Shown: in pieces, positions 20,779 to 32,130 of the stretch
How the letters are laid out: the number at the start of each line of letters is the position of its first letter
Numbering within the stretch: the first letter of the stretch is position 1
NCBI RefSeq assembly: GCF_910594005.1
Contig: NC_057832.1
Span: forward strand, 101,629,152-101,693,151
DNA length: 64,000 nucleotides
Reading direction: 5' to 3'
Origin: Cervus elaphus
Taxonomy: Eukaryota; Chordata; Mammalia; Artiodactyla; Cervidae
Position numbers and translations under genes: made by a program
The notes under the pieces: model-generated
Database searches by the model: none
The model's input: only the letters and a program-made list of their open reading frames with translations
Told to the model about the DNA's origin: nothing

Positions 20779-21655
20779 ATTTGCTTATCTAACTTATGTG
20801 CAGAGTACATCATGAGAAATGCTGGGCTGGATGAAGCACAAGCTGGAATCAAGATTGCTGGGAGAAATATCAATAACTTCAGATAGACAGGTGACACCAC
20901 CTTTAGGGTAGAAAGCAAAGAAGAATTAAAGAGCCTCTTGATGAAAGTGAAAGAGGAGAGTGAAAAAGTTGGCTTAAAACTCAGCATTCAGAAAACTAAG
21001 ATCATGGCAGCTGGTCCCATCACTTCAAGCCTAATAGATGGGGAATCAATGGAAACAGTGAGTGACTTTATTTTTGGGACTCCCAAATCACTGCAGATGG
21101 TGACTGCAGCCATGAAATTAAAAGACGCTTGCTCTTGGAAGAAAAGTTATGACCAACCTAGACAGCATATTAAAAAGCAGAGATGTTACTTTGCCAACAA
21201 AGGTCCATCTAGTCAAAGCTATGGTTTTTCCAGAAGTCATGTATGGATGTGAGAGTTGGGCTATAAAGAAAGCTGAATGCCAAAGAATTGATGCTTTTGA
21301 ACTGTGGTGTTGGAGAAGACTCTTGATAGTGCCTTGGACTGCAAGGAGATCAAACCAATCCATCCTAAAGGAAATCAGTCCTAATATTCATTGGAAGGAC
21401 TGGTGCTAAAGCTGAAACTCCAATACTTTGGCCACCTGATGCAAAGAACTGACTCACTGGAAAAGACCCTGATGCTGGGAAAGATCGAAGGCAGGAGAAG
21501 GGGACGACAGAGGATGAGATGGTTGGATGGCATCACTGACTCAATGGACATGAGTTTGAGTCAACTCCGGGAGTTGGTGATAGACAGGGAGGCCTGGCTT
21601 GCTTCGGTCCATGGGGTTGCTAAGAGTCAGACATGCCTGAGCGACTGAACTGAAT
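20779..21655 (+). mobile_element. BovB LINE 3' end, about 877 bp
   Basis: The longest BovB piece in the window, sense strand, from the 'gcagagtacatcatgagaaatgc' region to the gcgactgaactga end. The reverse transcriptase core is absent except possibly its last residues near the 5' edge. Confidence 0.92.
20790..21648 (+). pseudogene. Broken C-terminal remnant of BovB ORF2
   Basis: Three successive frames carry the protein remnant: 20938-21252 (KVKEESEKVGLKLSIQKTK block), 21149-21409 (ESWAIKKAECQRIDAFELW block) and 21391-21648 (RMRWLDGITDSMDMS block). Frame changes and stops separate them. In intact BovB this region lies C-terminal to the reverse transcriptase. The block order and length match the minus-strand copy at 10014-10618 over their shared part. 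Not expected to be translated. Confidence 0.85.
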
Positions 21656-21780
21656 GTTATAATATTGTTTCTGTTTTTTTTTTTTTTTTTTTTGGCCATG
21701 AGGCATGTGGGATCAAACCTGAACCTCCTGCGTTGGAAGGCGAAGTCTTAACCCCTGGACCACTAGGGAAGCCTCTAAAT

Positions 21781-22717
21781 CTTATTTTTATGTGCATCCT
21801 TTTTAGGTCTTCTATAGCTCCAGCCATTGGAGTTTCTCCTTCATCCCTTCCTGTTGCTTTCCTGAGTTATTGCCCAGGCATTTTTGGTCCAAGATGCCCC
21901 TGGAGCTTGATGTGTGGGTCAGAAGGCTCCATGCCTGTCCCTGTGGTGTGTGCTGGCAGTCCCAGGGTCCCAGGGGCAGGGGTGCAGATGGTGAAGCCCA
22001 TAGATGGGTGAACCCAGTGGCCTGAGGGAGTGCCCATGGCTTTTTGCCCATGGGCTGTTGGCTGTAGGGTTGCTGTTCAGAACTAGGGGTGCAGAGAGCC
22101 TGGGCAGCCCCCAGACTAGGCACAAAGAATGAACTGGGGTCCTGGACCCGTGGGCTAACGGTCTGTGTGGGAGGCATCAGGCTAAGGGGCCCTGCAGGCT
22201 CCACTGGGCAGTGAGAGCCCCCGATCCCAGGTCTGGAGGAACCACAGGGGTCTGGCTGATTTCCACAGCTGTTTCTTCCCCACAAGATAGAGCAGAAACC
22301 AGAACTGGGAGTGGAACATACAGAGGGAAAGGGCAGGGGACAAAGCAGAGCAAGACTGATTGATGCTGAGCACCCATAGCGTCCTGTTTATTTCTGGTCC
22401 ATCAGGGATGGGGTGCTCCCGAGCTGGGGGCCTGGCTGCATGTGCAGATGTGTCGAGGGCCCAAGAGAGACGTGACAGAGCAGGAAACCAGGCAGGTCCT
22501 AGAGTCAGCAAGGAAAGCCCTGCTGGGACAGGGCAGGGTGGACCGAGGCCTCAGGGATGTTTCCTGACTGGGCTGAAAGCAGCGCTAGAGGCGGAAGGCA
22601 GGAGTCCCCCAGCCCCAGTGGAGAGGGGTCTGTTGGCCTTCCTGGCTTCTCTGCTCCGATACCCACATCCTTTCAGCCTCCACTTCATGGCGCCTTTAGC
22701 CCCACCCTTGTCTACCA
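21781..22717. other. Unique sequence, nothing recognised
   Basis: Moderately GC-rich. Long overlapping open frames on both strands (for example minus 21812-22285) carry no recognised domain, and I do not call a gene. Confidence 0.45.
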
Positions 22718-22920
22718 GGGCTTGCCTGGTGGCTCAGACTGTAAAGAATCTGTCTGCAGTGCAGGAGACCCAGGGTCAATTCCTGGGTTGGGAAGATACC
22801 CTGGAGAAGAAAAAGGCAACCCACTCCAGTATTCTTGCCTGGGAAATCCCATGGACAGAGGAACCTGGCGGGCTATACAATCCATGGGGTCCCAAAGAGT
22901 GACATGACTGAATGACTTTC
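22718..22920 (+). mobile_element. Bov-tA SINE
   Basis: Complete element with typical head and body; the tail ends near gactgaatgactttc, next to the 203-bp repeat described at 22924. Confidence 0.9.
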
Positions 22921-22923
22921 ACA

Positions 22924-23126
22924 CTTTAACCATGTTGGCTCCCCCTGGTTCCACCCCAACCTGGACAGACACACACCACACCGTTTATGAATTTTAATTC
23001 TGTAGGAAGATCAAAGTAACACAAAGGGCACTAAGAAGGGACTGGAAAAAAATAGACTCAGGTGGCCCCTGTGCAATTCTGTGTTTTGTTCCATTTGTTA
23101 AGCGCTGTGAATGATCGCTCAGAGAG
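22924..23126. repeat. Unclassified 203-bp repeat, copy A
   Basis: About 95% identical to 24685-24887 in the same orientation, by eye (roughly 10 substitutions, no length change). I cannot place it in a known family, and its strand and ends are unknown. Confidence 0.9.
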
Positions 23127-23399
23127 TGTTTCCGTGGATGGTGACACACGGGAGTCTCAGGTTAGCAGCTTGATGGTGGGTGGTGACGATTATTTATGTG
23201 TTATATGTCTGCTTTATAGTTTGAGGGTCTCTTGAGTAACTCATATGCTCATTTTCCTGGTTTATGTGACTTCAGAGCAACATTTTATAATTTTAAATGA
23301 TTGTGGAGGCTAGGGTTTTGGAATCTTTGCATTTGGAGGACTTTGTTGTTGTGTGTGTGATGCGGTTGAGGCTGAGACCTTACTTGGTTAAGGAGATGC
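23127..23399. other. Unclassified sequence
   Basis: Nothing recognised. Confidence 0.4.
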
Positions 23400-23620
23400 T
23401 GGAAAGGCTCTGAACCAGGATTGAGTCCCAGCGCCATCCCCAATAGTCATGTGACCCTGAGCAAAGCTTTTCTCTGAGCCTCATTTCTTTATCCATGCAA
23501 TGAAGAGAGCACAGAGCCTGCCTCCCAGGACTAAATGCAGTAGAGGATGTGATATGGGAAAGTCTTTTGCAAAGTTCTACACAAGTGCTGAGTATTATCC
23601 CTATAGTTACTATTCCATGT
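23400..23620 (+). repeat. MIR
   Basis: MIR order: gattgagtcccagcgcc, catgtgaccctgagcaaagc, gagcctcatttctttatcc, ending near gtgctgagtattatcc. Confidence 0.7.
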
Positions 23621-23904
23621 AACATTGTTTTCATGGGAAAGTACAGTTTGCCTTTTAACAATTGGATTTACAGCGTAGTTTCCAGGAATGCATTTGTTTC
23701 TAAGCAGTCTTGGGCCAAAAGCAACAGAACTTGACCCTGAGATAAAATGCACTGTGGCAAAAGGCAGGAACTGGCCCAGCAGGTTTTCAAGGAAGAAGAG
23801 TGAGAAAACTGCCCCCAGCTATGTTGCTCTTCTCACCCATCTGCGGAGAAGTCCTGGTATTGGATTTCTCCAGTGAAGCAGAAAAAAACAGCATGTAGAT
23901 GTGT

Positions 23905-24190
23905 CTGTTTATTTATTTACTTATATTAAAGAATTGGCTTACGCAATCATGGAGGTTTGGCAAGTCCAAAATGTGCAGGGTGGGTCAGCAGGCTAGAGAC
24001 CTGCAGCAGAGCTGACGATGTAGTTTGAGTCCATAGGTAGTTGGCAGGCAGAATTCCCTCTTCAAAGGCGAGGGTGGTCTTTTTCTATGAAGGTCTTCAA
24101 CTGATGGGATGAAACCCACCCACACTATGGAGGGCAATCTGCTTTCCTCAGAGTCTATTGATTTACATGTTAATGTCATCTAACTATCCC
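23905..24190 (-). repeat. Ancient interspersed repeat, probably L1M-lineage 3' end
   Basis: Blocks such as aagaattggcttacgcaatc, ttcaactgatgggatg, cccacccacactatgg and tttacatgttaatgtcatc also appear in reverse complement at 33095-33795, so the same family occurs twice in opposite orientation. The family name is from memory and uncertain. Confidence 0.6.
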
Positions 24191-24684
24191 CTTAACCCCA
24201 AGGGGAGGGGTGGGGGGTACTCGCTGCTCACCTCAAGCTTTGATTAGTGTCCTCTGCACTTTGGGGTGCTTGGTGGACAGGCCACAGCCTCTCACTTGAG
24301 AAATTTAAAGTGTATGAGGGAGGCAGTAAAGACCAGATGCTTTGAAGTTGGAGCAGAGGAGACATGGCTTGACTGGGGTCTACCCACTCTCCCGTAGTTT
24401 GTTCTTGAGAAGAACATGAGATCCGTTGGAGCCTCAAGGGCAGGAGAGCTGCATGGGCTCCTCCAAACCTGCCAAGAGGAGAGCCTGTGGGGGAAGGGGG
24501 TGCAGAGTCTTCTGTAGATAGAGGCCGGGACATCTCCAGAAGCCCAGTGCCCGAGGAAGGAGCAAGTGATGGCCAGATGAGGCATGCGTTGGCTGTCACC
24601 AGGAGCCCTAGAACTCTAGATCCTTGAACTCTGGAGGACCCTTGAGAGTGTTCACGAAGGTCTCCTGGGAATGTTTCTTTCAGC
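24191..24684. other. Unique sequence, nothing recognised
   Basis: No transposon or gene recognised. Confidence 0.45.
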
Positions 24685-24887
24685 CTTTAACCAAGTTGGC
24701 TCCCCCTGGTTCCACCCCAACCTGGACAGACACATACCACACTGTTTATGAATTTTAATTCTGTAGGAAGATCAAAGTAACACAAAGGGCACTGAGAAGG
24801 GACGGGAAAAAAATAGATTCAGGTGGCCCCTGTGCAATTCTGTGTTTTGTTCCATTTGTTAAGTGGTGTGAATGATCGCTTAGAGAT
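24685..24887. repeat. Unclassified 203-bp repeat, copy B
   Basis: Direct-orientation partner of 22924-23126, 1,761 bp downstream. Differences are single-base changes such as acaccaca versus ataccaca and aagcgctg versus aagtggtg. Confidence 0.9.
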
Positions 24888-25114
24888 GGCTCAGAGATGG
24901 TGCCGCCCATATCAAGTGAGAATTCTCCCGCCCCTTTCTCCTCCCACTTCCCTCTTCTTGGACCTGGAGAGGTCAGGAACCAGGGTTGGCAATGTGGGGC
25001 AGGAGGGGTAAAAGCACCAAGGAGGGAAGGAGAGAAGAAGCCAGCCTTGCTCCCCACTGGATAGCTCGGTGGTGGCCCTGGGGAGCGTGGCTTGGATCCC
25101 CCTGCCACCTGATC

Positions 25115-25450
25115 ACGGTGGTGAAGTGTATTTCCCCACTGGGCTGGTATTGGGTTTGGTCATGTGACTTGCCAATGGAATGTTAGTAGATGTCATGTGA
25201 GTAATGGCTTGCCATGCACTTGCAATGAGGACTTTCCTCTTGCATTTCTGCCCTCATCAGGAGGACATGGCCCAGGTAGAATGTGCTCTCCTAAAGTGTG
25301 AAAGACATGGAACAGTCCCAATCAGCGCTCGCAGCCTGGAGCAAGCCCTACAGAAATCAGTAAACTGCCCCCTGCTTATGAGCTAGAGACAGATGCCTAT
25401 TTCTGTGTGTCCCTGAGCTTTGGGGTGGTTTATTATGTGGCATTATTATG
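25115..25450 (+). repeat. Ancient transposon-like segment, unassigned
   Basis: Blocks gtcatgtgacttgccaatgg, atggcttgccatgcacttg and gagctttggggtggtttatt resemble a widespread mammalian LTR-type repeat. I cannot name the family with confidence. Confidence 0.45.
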
Positions 25451-25990
25451 ACAATACTTGATAAATGGGGTCACCAAATAAAGTTGAGAACCATGATGAT
25501 TACACTAAGCTAGACATGACTTATTGACTGCAGGACACTTTTTATTGACTAGAACTGTCTAGATTTCATTCTAGGGCAGGGGAAGGACATGCCTGACTGA
25601 ATAAACTTAAAGAAACATTAATAGATAATGATGAAGTCACTTTCTGATTATACCCATGAGCCCTGCTTGTTTAGTTTAGCAGTTACATATACTTCCATAA
25701 ACAGTATATAATAATGCTATATAGGTTTAAAAACGTGTACAAATAGCATCGTGTATTCTGCAAGTTGCCCTTTCCTCTTGCGGTTATGCTTCTGAGATTT
25801 ATCCAGCCTTTAATGAAGGGGGCTGAGATTGGTTCAGTCTGGCTGCTGTCCCTTCTTTGACCTGTCTGGTCCCATGCTTGTTTGTGTCGGTAGCCTTTCT
25901 CCTCTGAACATAACTTTTCTCTGCAGTCACTATTTGTTATTCTTTAAATCTTCACTGGTACCTGGCCCCTGGAGGAGAAGGAAAGAGAGG
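25451..25990. other. Degraded sequence, partly L1M-like
   Basis: Around 25700-25810 (tataggtttaaaaacgtgtac, cttctgagatttatcc) it resembles antisense L1M. The rest is unassigned. Confidence 0.35.
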
Positions 25991-25994
25991 GAAG

Positions 25995-26205
25995 AACATT
26001 TATTAGGTATCTCCTGCATGCAGGGCACTGACCTGGGTGCTTTTATGTGCACTATCTCATTTAATGCTCACAGTACCCCTTTGGGGGTAGCAGTTGTCAT
26101 TCCTTTTATGCATGAGAAGCCTGGGGCTTGGAGAGATGAATCATTTACCTGAAACCACATGAGCAGAAGGTTTGTCTGTCTGCAGAGCCCGTGCTGCTAA
26201 CAAGG
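25995..26205 (-). repeat. MIR, antisense
   Basis: Reverse MIR order: ttattaggtatctcctgc, ctatctcatttaatgctcac, cattccttttatgcatgag and cagagcccgtgctgctaac. Confidence 0.8.
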
Positions 26206-26859
26206 GCCCTGCATCTGTTCTCGTTAGGGGAACACCCGCCCTTCAGTCCCACGTCATTGTCCTTCGAGTGCCCCCTGCAGTCCCTGGATCACGTGCAGAG
26301 GGTGGGACCTACCTGCTTCCTCAGGTGGGAAGGCCCACCCGTACTGAGACCACAGTCCCCGGGGGGCAAGCCTTACCCTCTTTTTTCCCAGTGCTGCATG
26401 GCATGTTTGTACCTAGGATTAGCGACCCACACAGAAGCGTCACCAAGGGAAGAGAAGCTGCTGTCTCACACGGGAGCCGGCTGGTCCCGTGGTGCGGGCA
26501 GAAGCTTTTGCGGGCCCTGGGGGAGTGAATAATAGGCAAGGCATGGGAGGAGGTGGGGGACAGAGCAGGAAAACAGCTGCTCCTGGTGGCTCCCAGTCAC
26601 GTTCGGAGCCTAAATTAGCCTTGTTCTTTTCCAGATCGTCTGTGGGTTCGCTGCAGACTGCCTCATCTCCTAGGTGTTGTTTTGTCCCTTTCCTCCTTTT
26701 CCAGTCCTCCCTCTTAGGTTCTTTCATTACAGTTAGCTTGCTGAGAGGCTAGACGGGGTGGCCTAAAGGTGGCCTGAAAGATGGTAGTGGGGGGTGTTCA
26801 GGTTTCTCTCTTGTCTCTTGCTGTCCCTAGGAAGTTTTCCTACTAGAGATTCTTTTACT
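26206..26859. other. Unique sequence, nothing recognised
   Basis: GC-rich. Overlapping short frames on both strands without recognised domains. Confidence 0.45.
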
Positions 26860-26872
26860 AGAATGCAACTTG

Positions 26873-27089
26873 GGACTTCCCAGGTGGCAGAGTTGGTAAA
26901 GAATCTGCCTGCCAGTGCAGGAGGTGAAAGAGATGCGAGTTCGATCCCTGGGTCAGGAGGATCCCCTGGAGGAGGAAATGGCAACCCACTCCAGTATTCT
27001 TGCCTGGGAAATCCCCTGGACAGAGGAGCCCGGGGGCTACAGTCCACGGGGTCACAAAGAGGCGTACATGACTGAACACGCGGACACAC
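26873..27089 (+). mobile_element. Bov-tA SINE with TSD
   Basis: Complete element. The 13-bp flanks agaatgcaacttg (26860-26872) and agaatacaacttg (27090-27102) differ at one base. Confidence 0.93.
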
Positions 27090-27102
27090 AGAATACAACT
27101 TG

Positions 27103-28723
27103 AAGTAAAGTTTTATCAGTACAATTGATCAGATTTCCCCTTTACGACAGCATCTCTGAAAAACACACAGACAATTCTCATATGATTTACTGCTCTGTAG
27201 AGTGACGCTTGCCTCCTGTCCATCTTATCCTCTCTCCCTGCCTAAAAGGCCGCACTGATGGAGGAGGGGTGCGTCAGGGCTCGGAGTTGAGAGAGGTCAA
27301 GGAGGGGCCTCACCAGACGGAGGCAGCAGAAAGGGCAAGCTGGCCAGGGGCACAGGCCTGCTCAGCCAGTTGTACTGTGGCCTCAGAGCTGGAAAGCCCA
27401 AGTGTGAGCTTCAGCCCTTTCACAGACAGGAGGATGCCGAGCCTGGAGACAGCTGCTTCTTCCTGGGCCTTAGTTTCCTCTCAAGGAAAACAAAGGTTGA
27501 AGAGGATGAGCCCTGAGATCCTGTCTTAGGCGGTGAGTCTGCGTTTTCTCTGCAGATTCTGTACTGCGGGGGAGTCTTCTCAGGCTTGGGCTTTGCTGAC
27601 TCAGCACTGCGGCTCTCTCTGCTGCCAACTAACCTGCGCCCCACAACTGATCTTCAAAACAAGGGAAAACAACAAGCCACTGTTTTTCTTATTATCTCTG
27701 CAAACAGCAGAGGTAAGCTAGGAGGGGCCTGCTGATGGGTTATTAGATGGAGCTGGGCTTTGCTCCGAAGTGCAGGGTGATGGGTGCACTCTGGGAGCAG
27801 CCCTGGTGCATCCTGGTATCTACATGGCACGAATGATGGGCTTGCAACCATCTGGTTTTCCCTTTGCCTGTTAGTCATTCTCTAGACCCTCTGCAGGTCT
27901 TGTCCGACTGGGGGCCTTAACAGTTGCCAGGCAGTGTAGAGGCACTTCCCATCCCTCTGCCCTGAGATTTCTTTGGCATCTTTTCCAAAATAGCTTGTTC
28001 TTCTTTCAATGGTGTGTGTTGCCTTTATACCTTTAATTATTTTGTGTATGTCTCAGTATTTTGAATATTCTGATTTGTCTCTCAATTTTTCCTTTACCTG
28101 AAATTTTGGGTTTCTCGTACCCTTGCTTGTTTTGTCTGCTATTTCTTATTCAAGGTGACTGTTTCCCTATAATTTGGAATTGAAATTTTGGATTGTGACC
28201 TCTTATCTTGGGTCTAGGGGGACTTGATCTGCGGGTTAAGTACACGTTCCTTCTGGGTTTCCTGGGTTATCTCTGGTTACGGATCCGTTTCATGTTAATT
28301 TCTCTTTTTGGAGAGTCCTAGATCCCTAGTGTAATTTCAAATCCCTTTGTGAGTCACAGCCCCGGCGCCTAGAATTCTCAGCTGAGACTTCTCTACTTCT
28401 AATAAAGTAGGAAAGAACAGATAAGTTTCCTTGAGGTCTCCCTGTACTAGTGAGTGAATTTTTATAATCCATCTCTTTACTGAGGTTGCATCTCTTTGAG
28501 AGTTCTGGCTTTATGCAGGGATCTTGGTTCCCTTGTACCAGGTAAGTGTCATTTCTGATGCTTGGATAGAGGACGGTCCTGGTTACTGAGATGAGCGGTG
28601 CAGACTTAACTGGGGCAGATTAACTGGGAGCAGCAGCAATGTCATCACTAGCCATGGATATCGATTCCCACTTGATTTCTGGAACTGGAGAATCTGCCCT
28701 TACTTTTTCTTATGAGATCAGCT
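27103..28723. other. Mostly unassigned; possible MIR at 27370-27530
   Basis: 27370-27530 has a weak MIR order ending in cttagtttcctctc. From about 27960 the sequence is AT-rich and may be a degraded LINE, but no block is diagnostic. Confidence 0.35.
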
Positions 28724-28734
28724 ATACTTAAAAT

Positions 28735-28863
28735 CCCTGGACAAGGAAATGGCAACCCACTCCAGTATTCTTGCCTGGAGCATCCCAAAGACTGTAGCCT
28801 GTCAGGCTCCTCTGTCCACGGGGTCGCAAGAGTTGGACACGACTTAGTGACTATACCACCACC
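28735..28863 (+). mobile_element. Bov-A SINE with internal micro-inversion and TSD
   Basis: Bov-A monomer without tRNA head, flanked by atacttaaaat at 28724-28734 and 28864-28874. The segment 28789-28818 reads in reverse complement relative to the surrounding SINE; the usual order is restored at gggtcgcaagagttgg. Confidence 0.88.
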
Positions 28864-28874
28864 ATACTTAAAAT

Positions 28875-29302
28875 ACTTTTTTGGTTATATTTTCCCAGAA
28901 TTTCTAGAAAAGTTTAGGTTAGTTTAATCCTCATCTCACTGGAATCTGAATCTCCTAGGCCCACCTGTTTACTTAACAGGAGTTATGCTTCTTGAGAAAG
29001 AGAGGAAAAGGAAAGAGAAGGCCAGATTTGTTGTGTTAATGTGTCAGTAGCCTTTTAGGGACAGGTAAATGTTATCTGCTCCAGGGATCTTTTCTCTCAT
29101 TTAGTTAAAAGAACTTTGAAAACTGATGTGTTTTTTAGCACATTTTGGAATTCCCTTATGAACAATTTCAAAATAAGTTGAAATAATTGCAAAGGATATA
29201 ACTTCCAGTATATCTGAAATATGTTCGTTAAAAACTGTTACATCACTTTTTAAAATGGTAGAGATTTGATATCTACCATCATTTATTCAAAATACACATA
29301 CA
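28875..29302. other. Unassigned sequence
   Basis: AT-rich, nothing recognised. Confidence 0.4.
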
Positions 29303-29421
29303 ATTTTATTTTTTGGCTGTACAACATGGTCTGTGGGATCTTAGTTCCCTGATCATGGATTAAACCTGGGCCCTCGGCAGTGAGAGCACAGTCTTAACCT
29401 CTGGACCACCAGGGAATTCCT
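29303..29421 (-). mobile_element. CHR-type SINE in the first inverted arm
   Basis: Reverse-complement CHR: gatcttagttccctgatc, tcttaacctctggaccacc, ending at agggaattcc. Confidence 0.88.
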
Positions 29422-29579
29422 CTACAAATTCTTTTCTAAGCATTTGAAACTTTATATCATTTTCTCTTTGAGCTCATTTTTCTGTACCACTTTAAAATAA
29501 TTTTATGATCTAATGCTTTGCCTTTATAAGTATTTTAGATCGTCTTATATTTCTCAGCAACACAAAGCAACATAAAGTT
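29335..29579 (+). repeat. Inverted duplication, left arm
   Basis: The non-SINE part 29422-29579 matches the reverse complement of 30315-30470 at about 86% by eye. The adjoining SINE part matches the SINE at 30471-30557 less well. Confidence 0.85.
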
Positions 29580-30109
29580 AAATTGTATTTCTTGTGATCT
29601 TAAATCCTTAAGTGTTGAACATTTTTCTGTATTGAGTTATTTTTTGCAATTATCATGAATAAGCTATGGATCAAAAGAACATAAATACATTACAAAATTT
29701 GATAAATAGTTAAATATTTAAAAAATGGAAATATTTCAGAAGGTGGATGGGACTGGCCAAGTCTCCCTGGGCAAATATTGCTATTTCTTGAATGAGACAG
29801 GAATCAGTATATCTCACTTCTTTTTATTTTTATCGTATGAGCACTGAACAACTTCATTCACATAAATAAGAGGATTTGGAAAAGAAGGATTTTCATGCTA
29901 CCTGTTACTCAGTTCTTTAATTTTCTTTAAACTTTTAAAGCCCAAATTACATGGTCACATGGCGATTCAGCAGCAAAAATTATTTTTCACAACCTATCAC
30001 TTGGTTTGATTAGCTTCTCCTCTGATTTTTGAGCAAGGAAAGAATTGAAAAAATCATGATTGACAAAAACTGAATGCAGTCAATTTCTTCCTTTCTGGGT
30101 GCACTGGGT

Positions 30110-30605
30110 CTCCGTTACTTCCCTCGGGCCCTCTCTAGTTGCCGTGAGCGGGGGCCAGCCTCCAGCTGAGGCGTGCAGGCTTCTCATTGCAGTGGCTTCT
30201 CTTGTGGAGCACGGGCTCTAGGCTCTCAGGCTTCAGTAGTTGTGGGGTATGGGCTTAGCTGCACTGTAACATGTGGAATCTTCCCGAACCAGGGATCGAA
30301 CCTATGTCCCCACCAACTTTATGTTGCTTTGTGTTGCTGAGGAGTATAAGACAATTTAAAGTACTTTTAAAGGCAAAGCATTAGATCATAAAATTATTTT
30401 AAAACATTACAGAGAAATGAGTTCAAAGAGAAAATGATATAGTTTCAGTGTTTAAAAAGAAGTTGTAGGGGAATTCCCTGGCAGTCCGGTGGTTAGGACT
30501 CTGAGCTCTTATGGTCCAGGACTTGAGCTTGATCCCTGGTCAGGAGACTGACCAGCCAACTGTACTGGCTGGCGGACTCTTAACCTCAAGACCGTGAGGG
30601 ACGTT
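30110..30605 (-). mobile_element. Long CHR-family SINE split by the inverted arm
   Basis: The body (30110-30310: gcaggcttctcattgcagtgg, cttcagtagttgtgg, gatcgaacctatgtcccc) resumes at about 30558 with its head (ggcggactcttaacctcaag). The gap is filled by the second inverted arm. The SINE resumes with no evident base loss or duplication. Confidence 0.75.
30315..30557 (-). repeat. Inverted duplication, right arm
   Basis: Reverse-complement copy of 29335-29579, including a plus-strand CHR SINE piece at 30471-30557 joined at the same base (gtaggggaattccc against gtagaggaattccc in the left arm). The intervening loop is about 735 bp. Confidence 0.85.
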
Positions 30606-31020
30606 CAAGTCACTTATTTTCTCACCACGTAGTCCAATGTTTTGACCTTGCTGTTTGGTCTGGTACCCTAGGGGTTTTCATACCTGGAATCAAGCAGCAC
30701 ATTGACAGTTTGGATGGGGAGGAAGTGTGTCTTTCTTTCAAAAAGTGGGAGAAGGGAAACCGAGTGGAGGTCCTTGCTGCAGGTGTTTTCAGGTTGATCA
30801 GCTTTGGGGGGAAGCTGCTTGGAGGTTGAGGATCTGGAATGGAATACATTGCCTTTGAGATTTCTAGGCCTAAACAACCCCTGGAGAGTTTTCCAGACCC
30901 TCAATTTGCTTTCGTCCCAGAAGAAGAGGGCTTTGTGGCTTGATTATAAGCTGTATGAATAGGAACCATATCTGTGTCCACGTGGTGCTCAGCAAGTTCA
31001 AGGTGGACGGTAATTAGCTA
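30606..31020. other. Unique sequence, nothing recognised
   Basis: No transposon or gene recognised. Confidence 0.4.
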
Positions 31021-31160
31021 ACATTTCTTGTGTGTTTACTGGCATTTTAGCAACTGCCTTAGCTCAGTCGACCTGCACAGACTCCATGAGGAGTTTCTTC
31101 TCGGCAATTCCATCTCACAGGTGAGGCCCTAAGGACTAGAGGGGCAGACAACATGCTAAG
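31020..31160 (-). repeat. MIR-like fragment
   Basis: Reverse MIR order in degraded form (aacatttcttgtgtgtttac, ccatctcacaggtgagg). Confidence 0.5.
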
Positions 31161-31599
31161 GGTGCCTGATGGTGAACAGTAGGCTGGGCCTGAATCCCAG
31201 GAGTCTGCCTAATGTCAAAGAAGCAATGTGAGACCTCGGGGTGGCCCCCTGACTCCCCTTCTCTTCTCTCCATTCAGGGAGAAAAGAGAAGAGATTGCTT
31301 CTTGGATAATTAAAAATAATAGAATGGTAGTGTTGGAGATGACTTTTTAATGAGCAACCTGCTATGGAGTGACTTAGTTGGCTTTTCTCAGTCCTTATGC
31401 ATGAAACAGGGATGTGGCGATGCTGGTAATGAGGAGGATAAGGATGATGGTAAGGATAAGGATGGGTGGTGATGATGCTGGTGGCAACAGTACCTACTGC
31501 ATAAGGGAACAATTATCTCATAGCCAGTACTTGCCATTGCTGGACACTTAACTCTTTATTCAGTTTAGGCAAACATCTGCTGTCTATCTCCTCATCTAC
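31161..31599. other. Unique sequence
   Basis: Includes an irregular GAT/GGT-rich stretch at 31408-31490. No gene recognised. Confidence 0.4.
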
Positions 31600-32130
31600 A
31601 AAATGCTCTCCTTATAATAAGCCTTCAGCTATTTGATGTTTAAATACCTCTTCCCTTTGTTGTCTCTTCTCCAAGATAAATCTCATGAATTCTTTGTCTA
31701 AATGGAATTTATAATGTTAAGACTCCTTATTTTCCTGGTCACTCTCCTCTGGATGTATATTCATTTGTCAAAATGACTTAAAAAATATGGTACCCAGATT
31801 TTATCGCCATATCCCAGATGTGGTTGGACCAGGGCAGAGTGCTGTGAAATTGCTCTTTCCCCAGATCTTTAGGTGTCATCGAAACATTTAATGCTTTTTC
31901 TCCGAGTGTCCTCACTATTGACTTGATAAACTTCTATTAAGTCCCCATTCACAGATTATGATGCAAGTCTGCTGCAAACCCCATTTTCCAACCCATCCTA
32001 CAATTTGGCAGCAAACAGTATGTAACCTTCAACGTGAGACTTTACATTTACCTAGGTGAAATTTCGTCTTGTGAACCACAGTCCGTATTCTAGCTTGTCA
32101 AGGTGGTTTTGAATCCTGATTCTGTTCATC
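31600..32130 (+). repeat. Ancient CR1/L3-like LINE relic
   Basis: An ordered series of blocks fits a CR1/L3-type 3' region: tcctctggatgtatattc, ccagatgtggttggaccagggcag-like core, actttacatttacc and cttgtcaaggtggttttgaatcctg-like end. A shorter relative lies at 44395-44625. Identification is from memory of the family. Confidence 0.55.

Larger units (their letters stand above)
20728..21772 (-). mobile_element. CHR-family SINE split by BovB
   Basis: The left part (20728-20778) matches the extended tail of the SINE at 5589-5782. The right part (21656-21772) holds the remaining tail, a T-run and the reverse-complement head ending ccactagggaagcc. BovB lies between. A target-site duplication is not clear. 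Confidence 0.8.
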
